A stretch of 64,000 bases of DNA, taken from Vibrio sp. 05-20-BW147 (GTDB lineage Bacteria > Pseudomonadota > Gammaproteobacteria > Enterobacterales > Vibrionaceae). Below the pieces are notes generated by a model that was not told the origin of the DNA, made no database searches, and saw only the letters and a list, made by a program, of their open reading frames with translations. A program made the position numbers and the translations under genes. Shown here piece by piece: positions 37,284 to 48,833 of the stretch; positions within the stretch are counted from its first letter, which is position 1; each line of letters begins with the position of its first letter. The stretch covers positions 1 to 64,000 of the forward strand of contig NZ_SZTO01000003.1 in assembly GCF_013369385.1 (NCBI RefSeq). The letters run 5' to 3'.

Positions 37284-37736
37284 TTGACTACTGAAAAGAA
37301 AACGATGAACATCTCTGAAATTCAAGAGTTATTACCTCATCGCTACCCATTCTTGATGATCGACCGTGTTGTAGATTTCCAAGAAGAAAAATATCTTCAT
37401 GCGATTAAAAATGTGTCGGTTAACGAACCTCAGTTTACAGGTCATTTCCCACAACTTCCGGTTTTTCCGGGCGTACTGATTCTTGAAGCGATGGCTCAAG
37501 CTACGGGATTACTGGCGTTTAAATCATTCGGTGCACCGTCTGAGAACGAGCTGTACTACTTCGCTAGTGTGGATGGTGCTAAGTTCCGTAAACCCGTAGT
37601 GCCAGGTGACCAACTGGTCATCGAAGTTGAGTTTATTAAAGAGCGTCGTGGTATTGCTGCTTTCACTGGTGTGGCGAAAGTGGATGGCGATGTAGTTTGT
37701 TCTGCTGAACTAAAATGTGCTCGTAGAGAGTTTTAA
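37284..37736 (+). CDS. fabZ: 3-hydroxyacyl-[ACP] dehydratase FabZ
   Basis: Hot-dog fold dehydratase of type II fatty acid synthesis, 150 aa. The catalytic histidine lies in [12 protein letters not shown] (about 53-64) and the glutamate in [11 protein letters not shown] (about 65-75). I use the TTG at 37284 as start, with AGGAATAAG upstream, as E. coli fabZ also starts with TTG; ATG 37305 is possible. It is placed between lpxD and lpxA and shares with them the hydroxyacyl-ACP pool that feeds both phospholipids and lipid A. Confidence 0.96.
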   Translation: MTTEKKTMNISEIQELLPHRYPFLMIDRVVDFQEEKYLHAIKNVSVNEPQFTGHFPQLPVFPGVLILEAMAQATGLLAFKSFGAPSENELYYFASVDGAKFRKPVVPGDQLVIEVEFIKERRGIAAFTGVAKVDGDVVCSAELKCARREF

Positions 37737-37737
37737 T

Positions 37738-38526
37738 ATGATTGATGCAACTGCGCAAATTCACCCAACCGCGGTGGTAGAAGAAGGCGCTGTGATTGGT
37801 GCCAATGTAAAAATAGGTCCTTTTTGCTATGTGGATAGCAAAGTAGAAATTGGTGAAGGCACGGAGCTGCTTTCTCATGTCGTCGTCAAGGGACCGACTA
37901 AAATTGGTAAAGAGAATCGCATTTTTCAGTTTGCATCAATTGGTGAAGCGTGTCAGGACCTCAAATTTGCGGGTGAAGATACGCAGCTCGTGATTGGTGA
38001 TCGCAATACCATTCGTGAAAGTGTCACCATGCACCGTGGTACGGTTCAAGACAAAGGCATTACCATCGTTGGTAGTGATAACCTATTCATGATCAATGCG
38101 CACGTTGCCCATGATTGTGTGATTGGCGACCGCTGTATTTTTGCCAACAACGCTACCTTAGCTGGGCACGTCAAAGTCGGTAACCAAGCGATTGTTGGTG
38201 GTATGTCCGCGATCCATCAGTTCTGTCATATCGGTGATCACTGTATGCTGGGTGGTGGTTCTATTGTCGTTCAAGATGTGCCGCCATATGTGATGGCACA
38301 AGGCAATCACTGCGCACCGTTTGGCATCAATGTGGAAGGTTTGAAGCGCCGCGGCTTCGAGAAGAAAGAAATTCTTGCTATTCGCCGTGCATACAAAACG
38401 CTTTACCGCAGTGGTTTAACCCTAGAAGCGGCAAAAGAAGAAATCGCGAAAGAGACGGAAGCGTTTCCTGCGGTTAAGCTGTTTTTGGAGTTTTTGGAAA
38501 AATCACAGCGTGGCATTATTCGCTAG
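37738..38526 (+). CDS. lpxA: UDP-N-acetylglucosamine O-acyltransferase LpxA
   Basis: First step of lipid A synthesis. It has 262 aa from ATG 37738, one base after the fabZ stop; an in-frame codon at 37717 would overlap fabZ and is not supported. A left-handed beta-helix of hexapeptide repeats fills residues 5-190, with the catalytic histidine in [12 protein letters not shown] (about H125). The C-terminal helical part contains [13 protein letters not shown]. Followed by a terminator. Confidence 0.96.
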   Translation: MIDATAQIHPTAVVEEGAVIGANVKIGPFCYVDSKVEIGEGTELLSHVVVKGPTKIGKENRIFQFASIGEACQDLKFAGEDTQLVIGDRNTIRESVTMHRGTVQDKGITIVGSDNLFMINAHVAHDCVIGDRCIFANNATLAGHVKVGNQAIVGGMSAIHQFCHIGDHCMLGGGSIVVQDVPPYVMAQGNHCAPFGINVEGLKRRGFEKKEILAIRRAYKTLYRSGLTLEAAKEEIAKETEAFPAVKLFLEFLEKSQRGIIR

Positions 38527-38551
38527 TCGCTCGGATTTGACATACTGTACA

Positions 38552-38583
38552 AAAGATCGCCGTCTCTGATGGCGGTCTTTTTG
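38552..38583 (+). terminator. Rho-independent terminator between lpxA and lpxB
   Basis: AAAGATCGCC (38552-38561) pairs with GGCGGTCTTT (38571-38580), with one G-U wobble, followed by more T. It separates lpxA from lpxB, which in E. coli are adjacent. Confidence 0.75.
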
Positions 38584-38618
38584 TGTTTTTAGCGTGGAAC
38601 AAAAAAGGTCTGTAAACC

Positions 38619-39761
38619 ATGAGCAACAAGCCATTGCGTATTGGAATTGTCGCTGGAGAGCTCTCTGGTGATACGCTAGGTGAAGGCTTTATTAAAGCAA
38701 TCAAAGCCGTTCATCCTGATGCAGAATTTGTCGGTATCGGTGGGCCAAAGATGATCGCTCAAGGCTGCCAGTCGCTGTTTGATATGGAAGAGTTGGCGGT
38801 GATGGGGCTGGTGGAAGTCTTGGGGCGCTTACCTCGCTTACTGAAAGTGAAAGCGGAACTGGTGCGTTACTTTACCGAAAATCCCCCTGATGTATTTGTC
38901 GGTATTGACGCGCCAGACTTTAACTTACGCCTTGAGTTAGATCTGAAAAACGCCGGAATTAAAACGGTGCATTATGTGAGTCCTTCGGTTTGGGCTTGGC
39001 GTCAAAAACGCATTTTCAAAATTGCGAAAGCCACCCATTTGGTATTGGCATTTCTGCCCTTCGAAAAAGCGTTTTACGACAAATTTAATGTCCCTTGTGA
39101 GTTTATTGGCCATACTCTCGCCGATGCTATTCCGTTGGAATCAGACAAAGCGCCAGCTCGTGAGTTGCTCGGGTTGGAACAAGATAAGCAATGGCTGGCA
39201 GTGCTGCCAGGCAGCCGCGGTAGTGAGTTGAAAATGCTGTCGCAGCCATTCATTGAAACGTGTAAGAAACTGCAGCAGGCATTCCCAGAACTGGGGTTTG
39301 TTGTCGCGCTAGTCAACCAAAAACGCCGCGAGCAGTTTGAACAAGCGTGGAAAGAATACGCGCCAGAGTTGGATTTCAAACTGGTGGATGATACCGCGCG
39401 AAATGTTATTACTGCCTCAGATGCGGTCATGCTGGCCTCAGGTACCGTGGCACTCGAATGCATGTTACTTAAGCGTCCAATGGTGGTGGGCTATCGTGTC
39501 AATGCTGTGACGGCTTTCCTCGCTAAGCGCTTGCTTAAAACCCAATACGTCTCGTTGCCAAACATTCTGGCCGACACTGAGTTGGTAAAAGAATATCTTC
39601 AAGATGACTGCACGCCAGACAATTTGTTTGGCGAGGTATCTCGCTTGTTAGAAGGTGACAACCACCAAATGTTGGATAAGTTCACCGAGATGCATCATTG
39701 GATCCGCAAAGATGCCGACCAACAAGCGGCTAATGCAGTGTTAAAGTTAATTGAGAAATAG
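38619..39761 (+). CDS. lpxB: Lipid A disaccharide synthase
   Basis: Membrane-associated glycosyltransferase (GT19) that joins UDP-diacylglucosamine and lipid X. It has 380 aa. Signatures are [22 protein letters not shown] at the start, [15 protein letters not shown] (about 91-105), [16 protein letters not shown] (about 120-135) and the nucleotide site [10 protein letters not shown] (about 196-205), with [12 protein letters not shown] later. Followed three bases later by rnhB. Confidence 0.96.
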   Translation: MSNKPLRIGIVAGELSGDTLGEGFIKAIKAVHPDAEFVGIGGPKMIAQGCQSLFDMEELAVMGLVEVLGRLPRLLKVKAELVRYFTENPPDVFVGIDAPDFNLRLELDLKNAGIKTVHYVSPSVWAWRQKRIFKIAKATHLVLAFLPFEKAFYDKFNVPCEFIGHTLADAIPLESDKAPARELLGLEQDKQWLAVLPGSRGSELKMLSQPFIETCKKLQQAFPELGFVVALVNQKRREQFEQAWKEYAPELDFKLVDDTARNVITASDAVMLASGTVALECMLLKRPMVVGYRVNAVTAFLAKRLLKTQYVSLPNILADTELVKEYLQDDCTPDNLFGEVSRLLEGDNHQMLDKFTEMHHWIRKDADQQAANAVLKLIEK

Positions 39762-39764
39762 AAG

Positions 39765-40388
39765 ATGGCAGCAAAAGAAACCAAAGAGTTACCTCCTTTT
39801 GAATATCCTCAGGGCTATTACTGCATTGCGGGGGTGGATGAAGTGGGGCGAGGTCCACTGGTGGGGGATGTCGTCACCGCTGCGGTGATTTTAGATCCGA
39901 ACAATCCGATAGAAGGGTTGAACGATTCAAAAAAACTGAGCGAAAAAAAACGCTTAGCCTTGTTGCCAGAAATTCAAGAGAAAGCGCTGGCGTGGGCTGT
40001 TGGCCGCTGTTCGCCAGAAGAAATCGACCAGTTGAACATCTTGCAAGCAACCATGGTGGCGATGCAACGCGCGGTTGAAGGACTGGCTGTTAAGCCTGAT
40101 CTGGTGCTTATTGACGGCAACCGTTGCCCAGCTTTACCAATGGACAGCCAAGCTGTGGTCAAAGGTGACTTACGCGTAGCTCAAATCAGTGCGGCTTCGA
40201 TCATCGCCAAAGTAGTACGTGACCAAGAGATGGAAGAACTCGACAAGCAGTACCCACAATTTGGTTTTGCTCAGCACAAAGGCTACCCAACCAAAGCGCA
40301 TTTTGAAGCGATAGAAAAGCATGGTGTGATTGATCAGCATCGTAAGAGCTTTAAGCCAGTCAAAAAAGCCTTGGGTATTGAAGAGTAA
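39765..40388 (+). CDS. rnhB: Ribonuclease HII
   Basis: Cuts RNA in RNA-DNA hybrids and removes single ribonucleotides from DNA. It has 207 aa. The active-site aspartate and glutamate are in [14 protein letters not shown] (about 23-36), and further acidic residues in LVLIDGNR (about 112-119) and VVRDQEME (about 149-156). Starts three bases after the lpxB stop. Followed by dnaE after a gap of about 110 bp. Confidence 0.96.
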   Translation: MAAKETKELPPFEYPQGYYCIAGVDEVGRGPLVGDVVTAAVILDPNNPIEGLNDSKKLSEKKRLALLPEIQEKALAWAVGRCSPEEIDQLNILQATMVAMQRAVEGLAVKPDLVLIDGNRCPALPMDSQAVVKGDLRVAQISAASIIAKVVRDQEMEELDKQYPQFGFAQHKGYPTKAHFEAIEKHGVIDQHRKSFKPVKKALGIEE

Positions 40389-40499
40389 GCGCTTACCAGT
40401 CGTCCAAACTACACGTTTTCCCAAGAGTTAAGGGTGTCACTTGACCCTTTTATTGGGGTAAAATCACCAGCAAATAGAAGTTTAAAATGGTATCACGTC

Positions 40500-43400
40500 A
40501 TGTCTGACCCTAAATTTGTCCACTTGCGAATACACAGCGATTTTTCGATGGTGGATGGCATCAATAAAGTTCCGGCTCTGGTCAAACAGGTGGCGGCGCT
40601 GGGTATGCCAGCAATGGCATTGACAGACTTTACCAACCTATGTGGCTTGGTGAAATTTTATGGCGCGGCCCATGGCAACGGAGTCAAGCCAATCATTGGC
40701 GCTGATTTCAAAATGCAATCGCCCGAATTGGGTGACGAACTTACCCAGCTAACGGTCTTGGCTGCCGATAATACCGGCTACAAAAACCTGACCCTGCTGA
40801 TTTCCAAAGCCTACTTGCGAGGTCATATTCAACATCAACCTGTTATCGATAAAGAGTGGTTGATTGAGTTATCAGAAGGATTAATCATCCTTTCAGGTGC
40901 TCGTAACGGTGAAATAGGTAAGGCACTGCTGAAAGGCAATCAAAAATTGGTCGAAAGCTGTGTGGCGTTTTACCAGCAACACTTTGCCGACCGTTTCTAC
41001 CTAGAGTTGATCCGAACGGGCCGTTCAGATGAAGAAACCTACCTTCATTTTGCCATCGAACTGGCAGAGCAATACGATCTCCCTGTGGTGGCCACTAACG
41101 AAGTGGTCTTTATTGGACAAGAGCTGTTCGACGCTCACGAAATTCGCGTTGCGATTCATGATGGCTATACGTTAGAAGATCCACGTCGTCCTAAAAATTA
41201 CAGCCCTCAGCAATATTTACGCACCGAAGAAGAGATGTGCGAGCTGTTTGCCGATATTCCTGAAGCGCTTGAAAACAGTGTTGAGATCGCCAAGCGCTGC
41301 AACGTCACTGTGCGTCTTTGGGAATACTTCCTTCCAGCATTTCCGACCGAAGGAATGCCGGAAACCGATTTCTTGGTGATGAAATCCAGAGAAGGTTTGG
41401 AAGAGCGTCTTGAGTTCTTGTTTCCAGACCCAGAAGTGCGCGCTAAACGTCGCCCAGAATACGATGAACGCCTACAAATTGAACTCGATGTGATTAACCA
41501 AATGGGCTTTCCGGGTTACTTCCTGATCGTAATGGAGTTCATCCAGTGGTCGAAAGACAACGCCATACCTGTTGGTCCTGGCCGTGGTTCTGGTGCGGGT
41601 TCGTTGGTGGCATACGCATTGAAAATCACCGACCTTGATCCGTTGGAATATGATCTGCTGTTCGAACGTTTCTTGAACCCAGAACGTGTATCCATGCCCG
41701 ATTTCGACGTCGACTTCTGTATGGATAAGCGTGACCAAGTGATTGATCACGTGGCCGAAATGTATGGCCGAGATGCGGTATCACAGATCATCACCTTCGG
41801 GACCATGGCAGCCAAAGCTGTTATTCGCGATGTGGGCCGAGTACTTGGCCACCCGTTTGGTTTTGTTGATCGCATTTCAAAATTGGTGCCGCCCGATCCA
41901 GGTATGACGCTGGAAAAAGCCTTTAAGGCGGAACCGGCATTACCTGAGCTGTATGAAGCTGATGAGGAAGTGAAAGAGCTCATCGACATGTGCCGCATTT
42001 TGGAAGGCTGTACACGAAATGCCGGTAAGCACGCGGGTGGGGTGGTGATCTCCCCAACCACGATCACCGATTTTGCGCCGATTTACGCCGATGCGGAAGG
42101 TAATTTCCCCGTTACTCAGTTTGATAAAAACGACGTTGAAACCGCCGGTTTGGTCAAGTTTGACTTCTTGGGACTGCGCACTTTAACCATTATCGACTGG
42201 GCTTTGGGGCTGATTAACCCGCGCTTAGGACGTGAAGGCAAAGCGCCAGTTCGCATTGAGTCGATCCCGCTCGACGATCCGGCATCGTTCCGTATATTGC
42301 AAAACTCGGAAACGACAGCGGTTTTCCAGCTTGAATCGCGCGGCATGAAAGAGCTGATCAAGCGCCTTCAGCCGGACTGTTTTGAAGACATCATCGCACT
42401 GGTGGCGCTGTTCCGTCCGGGGCCGTTGCAATCGGGCATGGTAGATAACTTTATCGACCGTAAACATGGCCGAGAAGCCATCTCTTACCCGGATGAAAAG
42501 TGGCAACATGAGTCGTTAAAAGAGATTCTTGACCCAACCTACGGCATCATCCTGTATCAAGAACAGGTAATGCAAATCGCTCAGGTACTCTCTGGTTATA
42601 CCCTTGGTGGTGCGGATATGCTGCGCCGTGCTATGGGTAAGAAAAAACCAGAAGAGATGGCCAAGCAACGCGCTACCTTTGAAGAAGGCGCGGTGAAAAA
42701 TGGCGTCGATGGCGAGTTGGCGATGAAAATCTTCGACTTGGTAGAGAAATTTGCGGGCTACGGTTTCAACAAATCGCACTCTGCTGCCTACGCTTTAGTG
42801 TCATACCAAACCCTTTGGCTGAAAACGCATTATCCAGCCGAGTTCATGGCCGCGGTAATGACCGCCGATATGGATAACACCGAAAAAGTGGTTGGCCTGG
42901 TGGACGAATGTTTCCGCATGAAACTCACGGTATTACCACCGGATATTAACTCAGGCCTATATCGTTTCAACGTGGACGAAAATGGCGCGATTGTTTACGG
43001 TATTGGCGCGATCAAAGGGGTTGGTGAAGGCCCGATTGATGCGATTCTCGAAGCGCGTACCAAAGGTGGGCACTTCAAAGACTTGTTTGACTTCTGTGCG
43101 CGCATTGACTTGAAGAAAGTCAACAAGCGTGTGATTGAGAAACTGATTTACGCAGGTGCGTTGGACCGACTTGGCCCGCATCGTGCTGCATTAATGGCGT
43201 CATTGGATGACGCGGTGAAAGCGGCGAGCCAACACCATCAAGCGGAAGCATTTGGCCAAGCCGATATGTTTGGTGTATTGACCGATGCGCCGGAAGAGGT
43301 GGAACACAAATACATTCAAGTGGAACCTTGGCCAGAAAAAGTGTGGCTTGAAGGGGAACGTGAAACGCTGGGCCTTTATTTGACAGGGCACCCAGTTAAT

Positions 43401-43979
43401 GCGTATCTCACGGAACTCAATAAGTACACCAGTTGTCGATTAAAAGACGCCACCCCAACGCGTCGTGATCAATCACTGACACTGGCTGGCTTAGTGATCG
43501 CCGCCCGTGTGATGACCACTAAGCGTGGTACGCGTATCGGTATCATGACATTGGATGATCGCAGCGGTCGTATGGAAGTAATGTTGTTCTCAGATGCGTT
43601 AGAACGGTATGCAGATCTACTGGAAAAAGATAAAATCTTGGTGGTTTCTGGACAGGTCAGCTTTGATGACTTCAATGGTGGCCTTAAAATGACGGCTCGC
43701 GAAGTTATGGACCTCGGTTCTGCGCGTGAAAAATACGCCAGAGGGGTGTCTGTTTCGATTGCTGCCTCACAGATTGATGACCAGTTTTTTGAGCGCTTTA
43801 GTCGGATCTTAGAACCGCATAAAGCCGGAACGATTCCTGTCAATGTATACTACCAGCGTGCCGACGCCAGAGCGCGGTTAACATTGGGCACGGAATGGCG
43901 AGTAACGCCTAGTGATACATTACTTGATGAATTAAAAATGTTGCTTGGTAAAGACCAGGTAGAACTCGAATTTAACTAA
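40500..43979 (+). CDS. dnaE: DNA polymerase III alpha subunit
   Basis: Replicative polymerase of 1159 aa. It starts at ATG 40500 ([20 protein letters not shown]), the family N-terminus; an in-frame codon at 40434 gives a non-conserved extension. The PHP domain covers about 1-275, the palm has the catalytic aspartates in [13 protein letters not shown] (about 400-412) and later acidic residues, [14 protein letters not shown] is the nucleotide/fingers motif (about 359-372), then the helix-hairpin-helix region, an OB fold (about 990-1075) and the tau-binding C-terminus. Its proofreading partner DnaQ is encoded at 52587. Confidence 0.97.
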   Translation: MSDPKFVHLRIHSDFSMVDGINKVPALVKQVAALGMPAMALTDFTNLCGLVKFYGAAHGNGVKPIIGADFKMQSPELGDELTQLTVLAADNTGYKNLTLLISKAYLRGHIQHQPVIDKEWLIELSEGLIILSGARNGEIGKALLKGNQKLVESCVAFYQQHFADRFYLELIRTGRSDEETYLHFAIELAEQYDLPVVATNEVVFIGQELFDAHEIRVAIHDGYTLEDPRRPKNYSPQQYLRTEEEMCELFADIPEALENSVEIAKRCNVTVRLWEYFLPAFPTEGMPETDFLVMKSREGLEERLEFLFPDPEVRAKRRPEYDERLQIELDVINQMGFPGYFLIVMEFIQWSKDNAIPVGPGRGSGAGSLVAYALKITDLDPLEYDLLFERFLNPERVSMPDFDVDFCMDKRDQVIDHVAEMYGRDAVSQIITFGTMAAKAVIRDVGRVLGHPFGFVDRISKLVPPDPGMTLEKAFKAEPALPELYEADEEVKELIDMCRILEGCTRNAGKHAGGVVISPTTITDFAPIYADAEGNFPVTQFDKNDVETAGLVKFDFLGLRTLTIIDWALGLINPRLGREGKAPVRIESIPLDDPASFRILQNSETTAVFQLESRGMKELIKRLQPDCFEDIIALVALFRPGPLQSGMVDNFIDRKHGREAISYPDEKWQHESLKEILDPTYGIILYQEQVMQIAQVLSGYTLGGADMLRRAMGKKKPEEMAKQRATFEEGAVKNGVDGELAMKIFDLVEKFAGYGFNKSHSAAYALVSYQTLWLKTHYPAEFMAAVMTADMDNTEKVVGLVDECFRMKLTVLPPDINSGLYRFNVDENGAIVYGIGAIKGVGEGPIDAILEARTKGGHFKDLFDFCARIDLKKVNKRVIEKLIYAGALDRLGPHRAALMASLDDAVKAASQHHQAEAFGQADMFGVLTDAPEEVEHKYIQVEPWPEKVWLEGERETLGLYLTGHPVNAYLTELNKYTSCRLKDATPTRRDQSLTLAGLVIAARVMTTKRGTRIGIMTLDDRSGRMEVMLFSDALERYADLLEKDKILVVSGQVSFDDFNGGLKMTAREVMDLGSAREKYARGVSVSIAASQIDDQFFERFSRILEPHKAGTIPVNVYYQRADARARLTLGTEWRVTPSDTLLDELKMLLGKDQVELEFN

Positions 43980-44016
43980 ATTTGGCTAACCGAGCCGAAT
44001 CAACAAGGATTCACAG

Positions 44017-44976
44017 ATGAGCCTGAACTTTCTAGAATTTGAAAAGCCGATTGCAGAACTAGAAGCAAAAATTGAAGCCCTGCGTGATGTTTCTCGTCAT
44101 GGTGGTGATTCAGCCATTGACCTTGGCAAAGAGATTGAACAGCTTGAAAAGAAAAGCCTAGAGCTGAAAAAGAAAATCTTCAGCGATCTAGGCGCATGGG
44201 AAACGGCGCAGTTAGCTCGCCATCCTCAACGCCCTTATACGCTCGACTACATCAAACACGTATTTGAAGAGTTTGATGAACTAGCGGGTGATCGTGCTTA
44301 TGCCGATGACAAAGCGATCGTTGCAGGTATTGCCCGTTTAGAAGGTCGCCCTGTGATGATCATTGGCCACCAGAAAGGTCGTGAGACTCGTGAAAAAGTG
44401 AAGCGTAACTTTGGTATGCCAAAACCAGAAGGCTACCGTAAAGCACTTCGTCTAATGAAAATGGCAGAGCGTTTCCAAATGCCAATCATCACTTTTATTG
44501 ACACTGCTGGCGCATACCCTGGCGTCGGTGCGGAAGAGCGTGGTCAGTCAGAAGCGATCGCCACCAACCTAAAAGAGATGGCGGGTTTAACCGTGCCAGT
44601 GATCTGTAACGTGGTTGGTGAAGGTGGTTCTGGTGGCGCATTAGCCATTGGCGTGGGCGACTACGTGAACATGCTTCAATACTCGACTTACTCTGTTATT
44701 TCACCAGAAGGTTGTGCTTCTATTTTGTGGCGTGATTCTGATAAAGCCCCACAGGCTGCAGAAGCGATGGGCCTGGTGGCACCTCGCCTAAAAGAGCTTG
44801 AACTGATTGATGAAATCATCGAAGAGCCACTTGGTGGCGCGCATCGTAACCATGTACAAATGGCAGCGAATATGAAAGCAACACTACTACGTCAATTAGC
44901 GGAGCTAGAACAGTTCCCTCAAGACGTGTTGCTTGAGCGTCGTTACCAACGCCTAATGAACTACGGATACTGCTAA
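44017..44976 (+). CDS. accA: Acetyl-CoA carboxylase carboxyltransferase subunit alpha
   Basis: Alpha half of the carboxyltransferase that makes malonyl-CoA, the first committed step of fatty acid synthesis. It has 319 aa, the family length. An N-terminal coiled coil (about 5-50) precedes the crotonase-like fold with [23 protein letters not shown] (about 160-182), [17 protein letters not shown] (about 197-213) and [16 protein letters not shown] (about 221-236). It follows dnaE by 37 bp, with a strong terminator after it. Confidence 0.97.
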   Translation: MSLNFLEFEKPIAELEAKIEALRDVSRHGGDSAIDLGKEIEQLEKKSLELKKKIFSDLGAWETAQLARHPQRPYTLDYIKHVFEEFDELAGDRAYADDKAIVAGIARLEGRPVMIIGHQKGRETREKVKRNFGMPKPEGYRKALRLMKMAERFQMPIITFIDTAGAYPGVGAEERGQSEAIATNLKEMAGLTVPVICNVVGEGGSGGALAIGVGDYVNMLQYSTYSVISPEGCASILWRDSDKAPQAAEAMGLVAPRLKELELIDEIIEEPLGGAHRNHVQMAANMKATLLRQLAELEQFPQDVLLERRYQRLMNYGYC

Positions 44977-45013
44977 ACCGTTGTTTTAGGTTACAAGACG
45001 CATCGTATACAAT

Positions 45014-45046
45014 AAGGGGCTGAACCGTGTGTTCAGCCCCTTTTTT
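45014..45046 (+). terminator. Rho-independent terminator after accA
   Basis: Perfect 12-bp stem (45014-45025 with 45031-45042), loop CGTGT, six T. It lies 15 bp before tilS, so tilS relies on read-through or a promoter inside this short gap. Confidence 0.9.
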
Positions 45047-45060
45047 AATTTGGAGTCACT

Positions 45061-46371
45061 ATGGACGCTCTCTATTCTCACTTCTCTCAAGTATTGGAAC
45101 AACAACGTAAAGCGAACACTCGCTTAGTGGTTGCCTTTAGTGGAGGAGTAGATTCAAGGGTGCTGCTCGAGTTGGCTCATCGTTACGCTCAAGAGCACCT
45201 GTTGCCGTGCTGTGCGGTTCATGTGCACCATGGTTTGAGCCACAACGCAGATCAATGGGCCCAAAGCTGCGCAGCTTGGTGCCAAGAAAAAAATATTCCA
45301 CTGACAGTGGAGCGAGTTCAATTGGATTTGACCCAAGGGAACAGCCTCGAGGAAGAAGCGCGTAACGCGCGATACCAAGCTTTACGTGCGCATATTAACG
45401 CCGATGATCTTCTTCTCACCGGTCAGCACGCGGATGATCAGGTGGAAACCTTTCTTCTGGCGCTAAAACGAGGCAGTGGCCCCAAGGGACTGTCGTCCAT
45501 GGCGCAACAAATGCCCTTTTCTCAAGGACGGTTGATTCGTCCACTGCTCGACGTTCGACGCCAAGAGATTGAACGATGTGCGCATGACATCGGTTTACAT
45601 TGGGTGGAAGATGAGAGCAATCAAGACACGCGGTATGACCGTAATTTTCTTCGCCAACAAATCCTTCCCGCGTTGTCTGAACGATGGCCAAGTTTTGCGG
45701 CGTCTGTTCAACGCAGTGCCACTCTCTGTTCGGAGCAAGAAGCGTTACTGGATGAGCTGCTGTTGCCGGTATTTGAGCAACTGTTTGGCGAAGACCAGAG
45801 CTTAGCTATCACGCAGTTGTCACAGCAAAGTGAGCTGGCTCGTTTCAAGTTGCTCAGAATGTGGCTGGCAAAGCTTGGGCATCCTATGCCAACGCGCCAT
45901 CAGTTGTCACTCATTTGGCAGCAAGTCGCCCTTTCTCAAGCAGATGCCAATCCAATATTGCAACTGAGCCAAGGGCAAGTGCGCCGTTTCAATCAGCGCC
46001 TTTATTTGGTTGCAGACAACCAAGATCTCTCTGCTTGGCATGCGCCGATCACGCTCAATACACTGCTTGCTTTGCCGGACGGTTTAGGGACGATTGAGTT
46101 AACGCTAAGCCGTGGTTTTGGTCAAATCGCGCTTCCAGAGCAAAGCGAGGCGTTGTGGATAAGCTTTAACCCAGAGGGGCTAAGTGCCCATCCGGCGGAG
46201 CGAGGCCACAGTCGGAAGTTGAAAAAGCTGTTTCAAGAATACCAAGTACCAAGTTGGTTGCGCCGTCGCACGCCAATTTTGATGTATCACCAACAGGTTG
46301 TGGCGGTGGCGGGATTGTTTGTGGATCGCCAGTTTATTGGTCAAGATTGTGAGCTGTTTTGGCGCAAGTAA
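45061..46371 (+). CDS. tilS: tRNA(Ile)-lysidine synthase
   Basis: Essential ATP-dependent enzyme that turns C34 of the CAU-anticodon isoleucine tRNA into lysidine. It has 436 aa. The PP-loop reads VVAFSGGVDSRVLL with SGGVDS at 27-32. The HADDQVETFLLALKRGSGPKGLSSM block (about 122-146) and the NQDTRYDRNFLRQQILP block (about 182-198) are family signatures. The C-terminal domain (about 355-430) has RKLKKLFQEYQVPSWLRRRTP. Follows accA as in related genomes. Confidence 0.95.
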   Translation: MDALYSHFSQVLEQQRKANTRLVVAFSGGVDSRVLLELAHRYAQEHLLPCCAVHVHHGLSHNADQWAQSCAAWCQEKNIPLTVERVQLDLTQGNSLEEEARNARYQALRAHINADDLLLTGQHADDQVETFLLALKRGSGPKGLSSMAQQMPFSQGRLIRPLLDVRRQEIERCAHDIGLHWVEDESNQDTRYDRNFLRQQILPALSERWPSFAASVQRSATLCSEQEALLDELLLPVFEQLFGEDQSLAITQLSQQSELARFKLLRMWLAKLGHPMPTRHQLSLIWQQVALSQADANPILQLSQGQVRRFNQRLYLVADNQDLSAWHAPITLNTLLALPDGLGTIELTLSRGFGQIALPEQSEALWISFNPEGLSAHPAERGHSRKLKKLFQEYQVPSWLRRRTPILMYHQQVVAVAGLFVDRQFIGQDCELFWRK

Positions 46372-46434
46372 TCCAAATTCATGTAAAAATCGTATGGATA
46401 TAATAACCATCATGGATATAAAAAAGGAAAAGCA

Positions 46435-46749
46435 ATGAAGAAAGTCGCTATGGGTTTGGCTCTAGGATTAGGCCTGATGAGTGGAAGTGTTCTGGCTGCT
46501 GGTGATGTTGCTGCAGGGCAAGCAAAAGCAGCTGTCTGCGCTGCGTGTCATGGCGCAAATGGTATCGCAACCATTCCAGGCTACCCCAATTTAAAAGGTC
46601 AAAATGAGCAGTATCTCATTACCTCAATCAAGGCATACAAAAACAAGGAACGTAACGGTGGATTGGCGATGGTGATGCAAGCTCAAGCATCTATGCTCAA
46701 TGACGCTGATATTGCAAACCTTGCTGCTTATTATTCAAGTTTGAAGTAA
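46435..46749 (+). CDS. Small periplasmic cytochrome c
   Basis: A 104-residue class I cytochrome c with a signal peptide (about 1-21) and one haem site CAACH at 35-39. The distal methionine is probably one of those in [12 protein letters not shown] near residues 82-91. Single-haem carriers of this type bring electrons to oxidases or other periplasmic enzymes. It resembles cytochrome c4/c5-like proteins of vibrios, but the exact partner is not clear. An AAAGGAAAAGC ribosome site precedes the ATG, and a terminator follows. Confidence 0.88.
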   Translation: MKKVAMGLALGLGLMSGSVLAAGDVAAGQAKAAVCAACHGANGIATIPGYPNLKGQNEQYLITSIKAYKNKERNGGLAMVMQAQASMLNDADIANLAAYYSSLK

Positions 46750-46781
46750 GACCAGTTTGATATATCGACGAATGGTGATAC

Positions 46782-46806
46782 AAGCCAGAGTAGCACTCTG
46801 GCTTTT
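46782..46806 (+). terminator. Rho-independent terminator after the cytochrome c gene
   Basis: AAGCCAGAG (46782-46790) pairs with CTCTGGCTT (46796-46804), loop TAGCA, T-run after. Confidence 0.85.
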
Positions 46807-46891
46807 TCGTTTTCATCACAGTGAATGGATTTTTTTGTGATTGAATGTTGTCGAGCGCTCACCGATAATAGGTTAACAAGTTGAAGTTTAA

Positions 46892-47239
<348 letters not shown>

Positions 47240-47245
47240 TCACGC

Positions 47246-47274
47246 AAAAAGGGAGCCTAAGGCTCCTTTTTTTT
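47246..47274 (+). terminator. Rho-independent terminator after glnB
   Basis: GGAGCC (47252-47257) pairs with GGCTCC (47261-47266), extended by A-U pairs on both sides, followed by a run of eight T. Confidence 0.9.
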
Positions 47275-47311
47275 GCACAAGTTCTTGGTTACAACAAGTA
47301 GACATTACACT

Positions 47312-48166
47312 ATGAAGAAGCGCTATTGGCTTGCTTTACCTCTCCTTTTAGCGGGTGGAGGACTGTTGGCTTTCCATTCGATATTCACCATTCCAGCTCA
47401 AACTGAAATTACGACAATTAGTGATGGTGCGTTCAATCAACAATTACACTGTTTCGAAAGTAAAAGCCGCGCTGCGATTGATCACAATGGAGAGCTGAAT
47501 CTTCTTGTGTGGAATATCTACAAACAAAACCGCAATCACTGGCAACGAGCGCTTAGTGAGTTTAGCGATAATAAGCAACTGTTGTTATTTCAAGAAGCTA
47601 TGCTCAATGACGATTTAAAACGGTGGATTGGTTCAGGTGGGTGGAGCGGTGAACAAGTGAACGCGTTTAAAGCGTTTGATAAAGCGGCTGGCGTCTTGAC
47701 GTTAGGCTGGCGTAAGCCCCGCTTGGCGTGTGGCTACACCCAATTGGAGCCGTGGATTCGCTTGCCTAAATCTGGATTGTATTCTGAGTACCCGCTCTCC
47801 GATGGCCAAGTGTTGATCGTGGTTAACCTGCATGCCGTCAATTTTACTTGGGGTGTGCAAGAATATCAGCAACAAGTCAACGATCTGATTGCCACGCTAA
47901 CAGAACACTCAGGGCCAGCAATTGTCGCGGGCGATTTTAATTCGTGGAGCGAAAAACGTTTGCAAGCGGTCACGGAACGATTGGAAAACGCTGGGCTTAT
48001 CGAAGTGGCGTTCTCACCCGATCAGCGTACTCGTTTTATTACCGGTTTGCCGCTTGATCATGTGTTTTACAAAGGCTTAGTGGTACAAAAAGCAGAGGCG
48101 CCTCAAACGGACGCCTCTGATCATAATCCGCTGTTGGTCAGCTTTACATTACCAACAGATAAATAG
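47312..48166 (+). CDS. Endonuclease/exonuclease/phosphatase (EEP) family protein, YafD-like
   Basis: About 284 aa from ATG 47312; the in-frame codon at 47273 lies in the glnB terminator. An N-terminal hydrophobic segment (about 5-25) anchors or exports the protein. The EEP fold shows LLVWNIYKQN (about 59-68), LLFQEAM with the catalytic glutamate (about 88-94), IVVNLHAVNF, IVAGDFNSW (about 208-216), LDHVFYKG and the final SDHNPLLVSF. Substrates in this fold range from nucleic acids to phospholipids, so activity is open. The 3' end overlaps the convergent YIP1 gene by 23 bases. Confidence 0.83.
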   Translation: MKKRYWLALPLLLAGGGLLAFHSIFTIPAQTEITTISDGAFNQQLHCFESKSRAAIDHNGELNLLVWNIYKQNRNHWQRALSEFSDNKQLLLFQEAMLNDDLKRWIGSGGWSGEQVNAFKAFDKAAGVLTLGWRKPRLACGYTQLEPWIRLPKSGLYSEYPLSDGQVLIVVNLHAVNFTWGVQEYQQQVNDLIATLTEHSGPAIVAGDFNSWSEKRLQAVTERLENAGLIEVAFSPDQRTRFITGLPLDHVFYKGLVVQKAEAPQTDASDHNPLLVSFTLPTDK

Positions 48167-48833
48167 CCCAAATCAAGTAGTATCCCACCCAAGGAAGGGC
48201 AGCGATCACCAAAGCTTGTCCACGTTCAAATTCTGTCCATGTCAGCACGGCTGCATAACCAAGCACAATGTACCAAGGAAGTAGCAAAGGCATTGAACTG
48301 GCAAACTGAGACCATTCGTTTGTCAATGGCAGCTTGATCAACCCATTGAGACTATTAAGATCGGCGGCGTAAATCACCACTTGACCATGCTTCAATATTA
48401 AACTCGCATAGCTAGCGAAGTCGCCCAACACCGCTGGGAAGGTGATCACCGCGGCAGCGGCAAACCATTTCCAAAACCCGTGTTTATGCTGGCTGGGCTT
48501 GGTTGCCAGAGTGAACCAAAACGCCAACATCAAAATCGTCAAGGTTCGTCCAAACACATCGCTAATGATCTCACTCGCCATCAAGGTGTTTGGATCGTCC
48601 AAGAATTTTAATTGTTCTGGATTAATTTGTTGAAATTGCGGGGTTAAAATTTGGCTCAACCACTGAAAATCCACATTAGAAAAATACGCTCCCCAAAACA
48701 GGAATGGGGTTAGAATGAGAACGATGTACGGCTGCCAGCCCCAAGCACCACGCTGATAAAGCGCAAGAAAGCATGAGGTTGGAGAGCGAAATATGTCAAG
48801 CATCATGACAAACGGGTTACTGGAAGGGGTCAT
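48144..48833 (-). CDS. YIP1 family inner-membrane protein
   Basis: A 229-residue protein with about five hydrophobic segments and the Yip1 pattern: an early MLDIFRSPTSCFLALYQRGAWGW, then YIVLILTPFLFWGAYF, WFTLATKP, WFAAAAVITFPAVLGDFASYASLIL and a C-terminal WVGYYLIWAIYLLVM. Bacterial members have no known function. Its start overlaps the mltD stop by four bases (48830-48833), so it is coupled to mltD, a cell-wall enzyme; a role in envelope upkeep would fit, as inference. Confidence 0.78.
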   Translation of the reverse strand: MTPSSNPFVMMLDIFRSPTSCFLALYQRGAWGWQPYIVLILTPFLFWGAYFSNVDFQWLSQILTPQFQQINPEQLKFLDDPNTLMASEIISDVFGRTLTILMLAFWFTLATKPSQHKHGFWKWFAAAAVITFPAVLGDFASYASLILKHGQVVIYAADLNSLNGLIKLPLTNEWSQFASSMPLLLPWYIVLGYAAVLTWTEFERGQALVIAALPWVGYYLIWAIYLLVM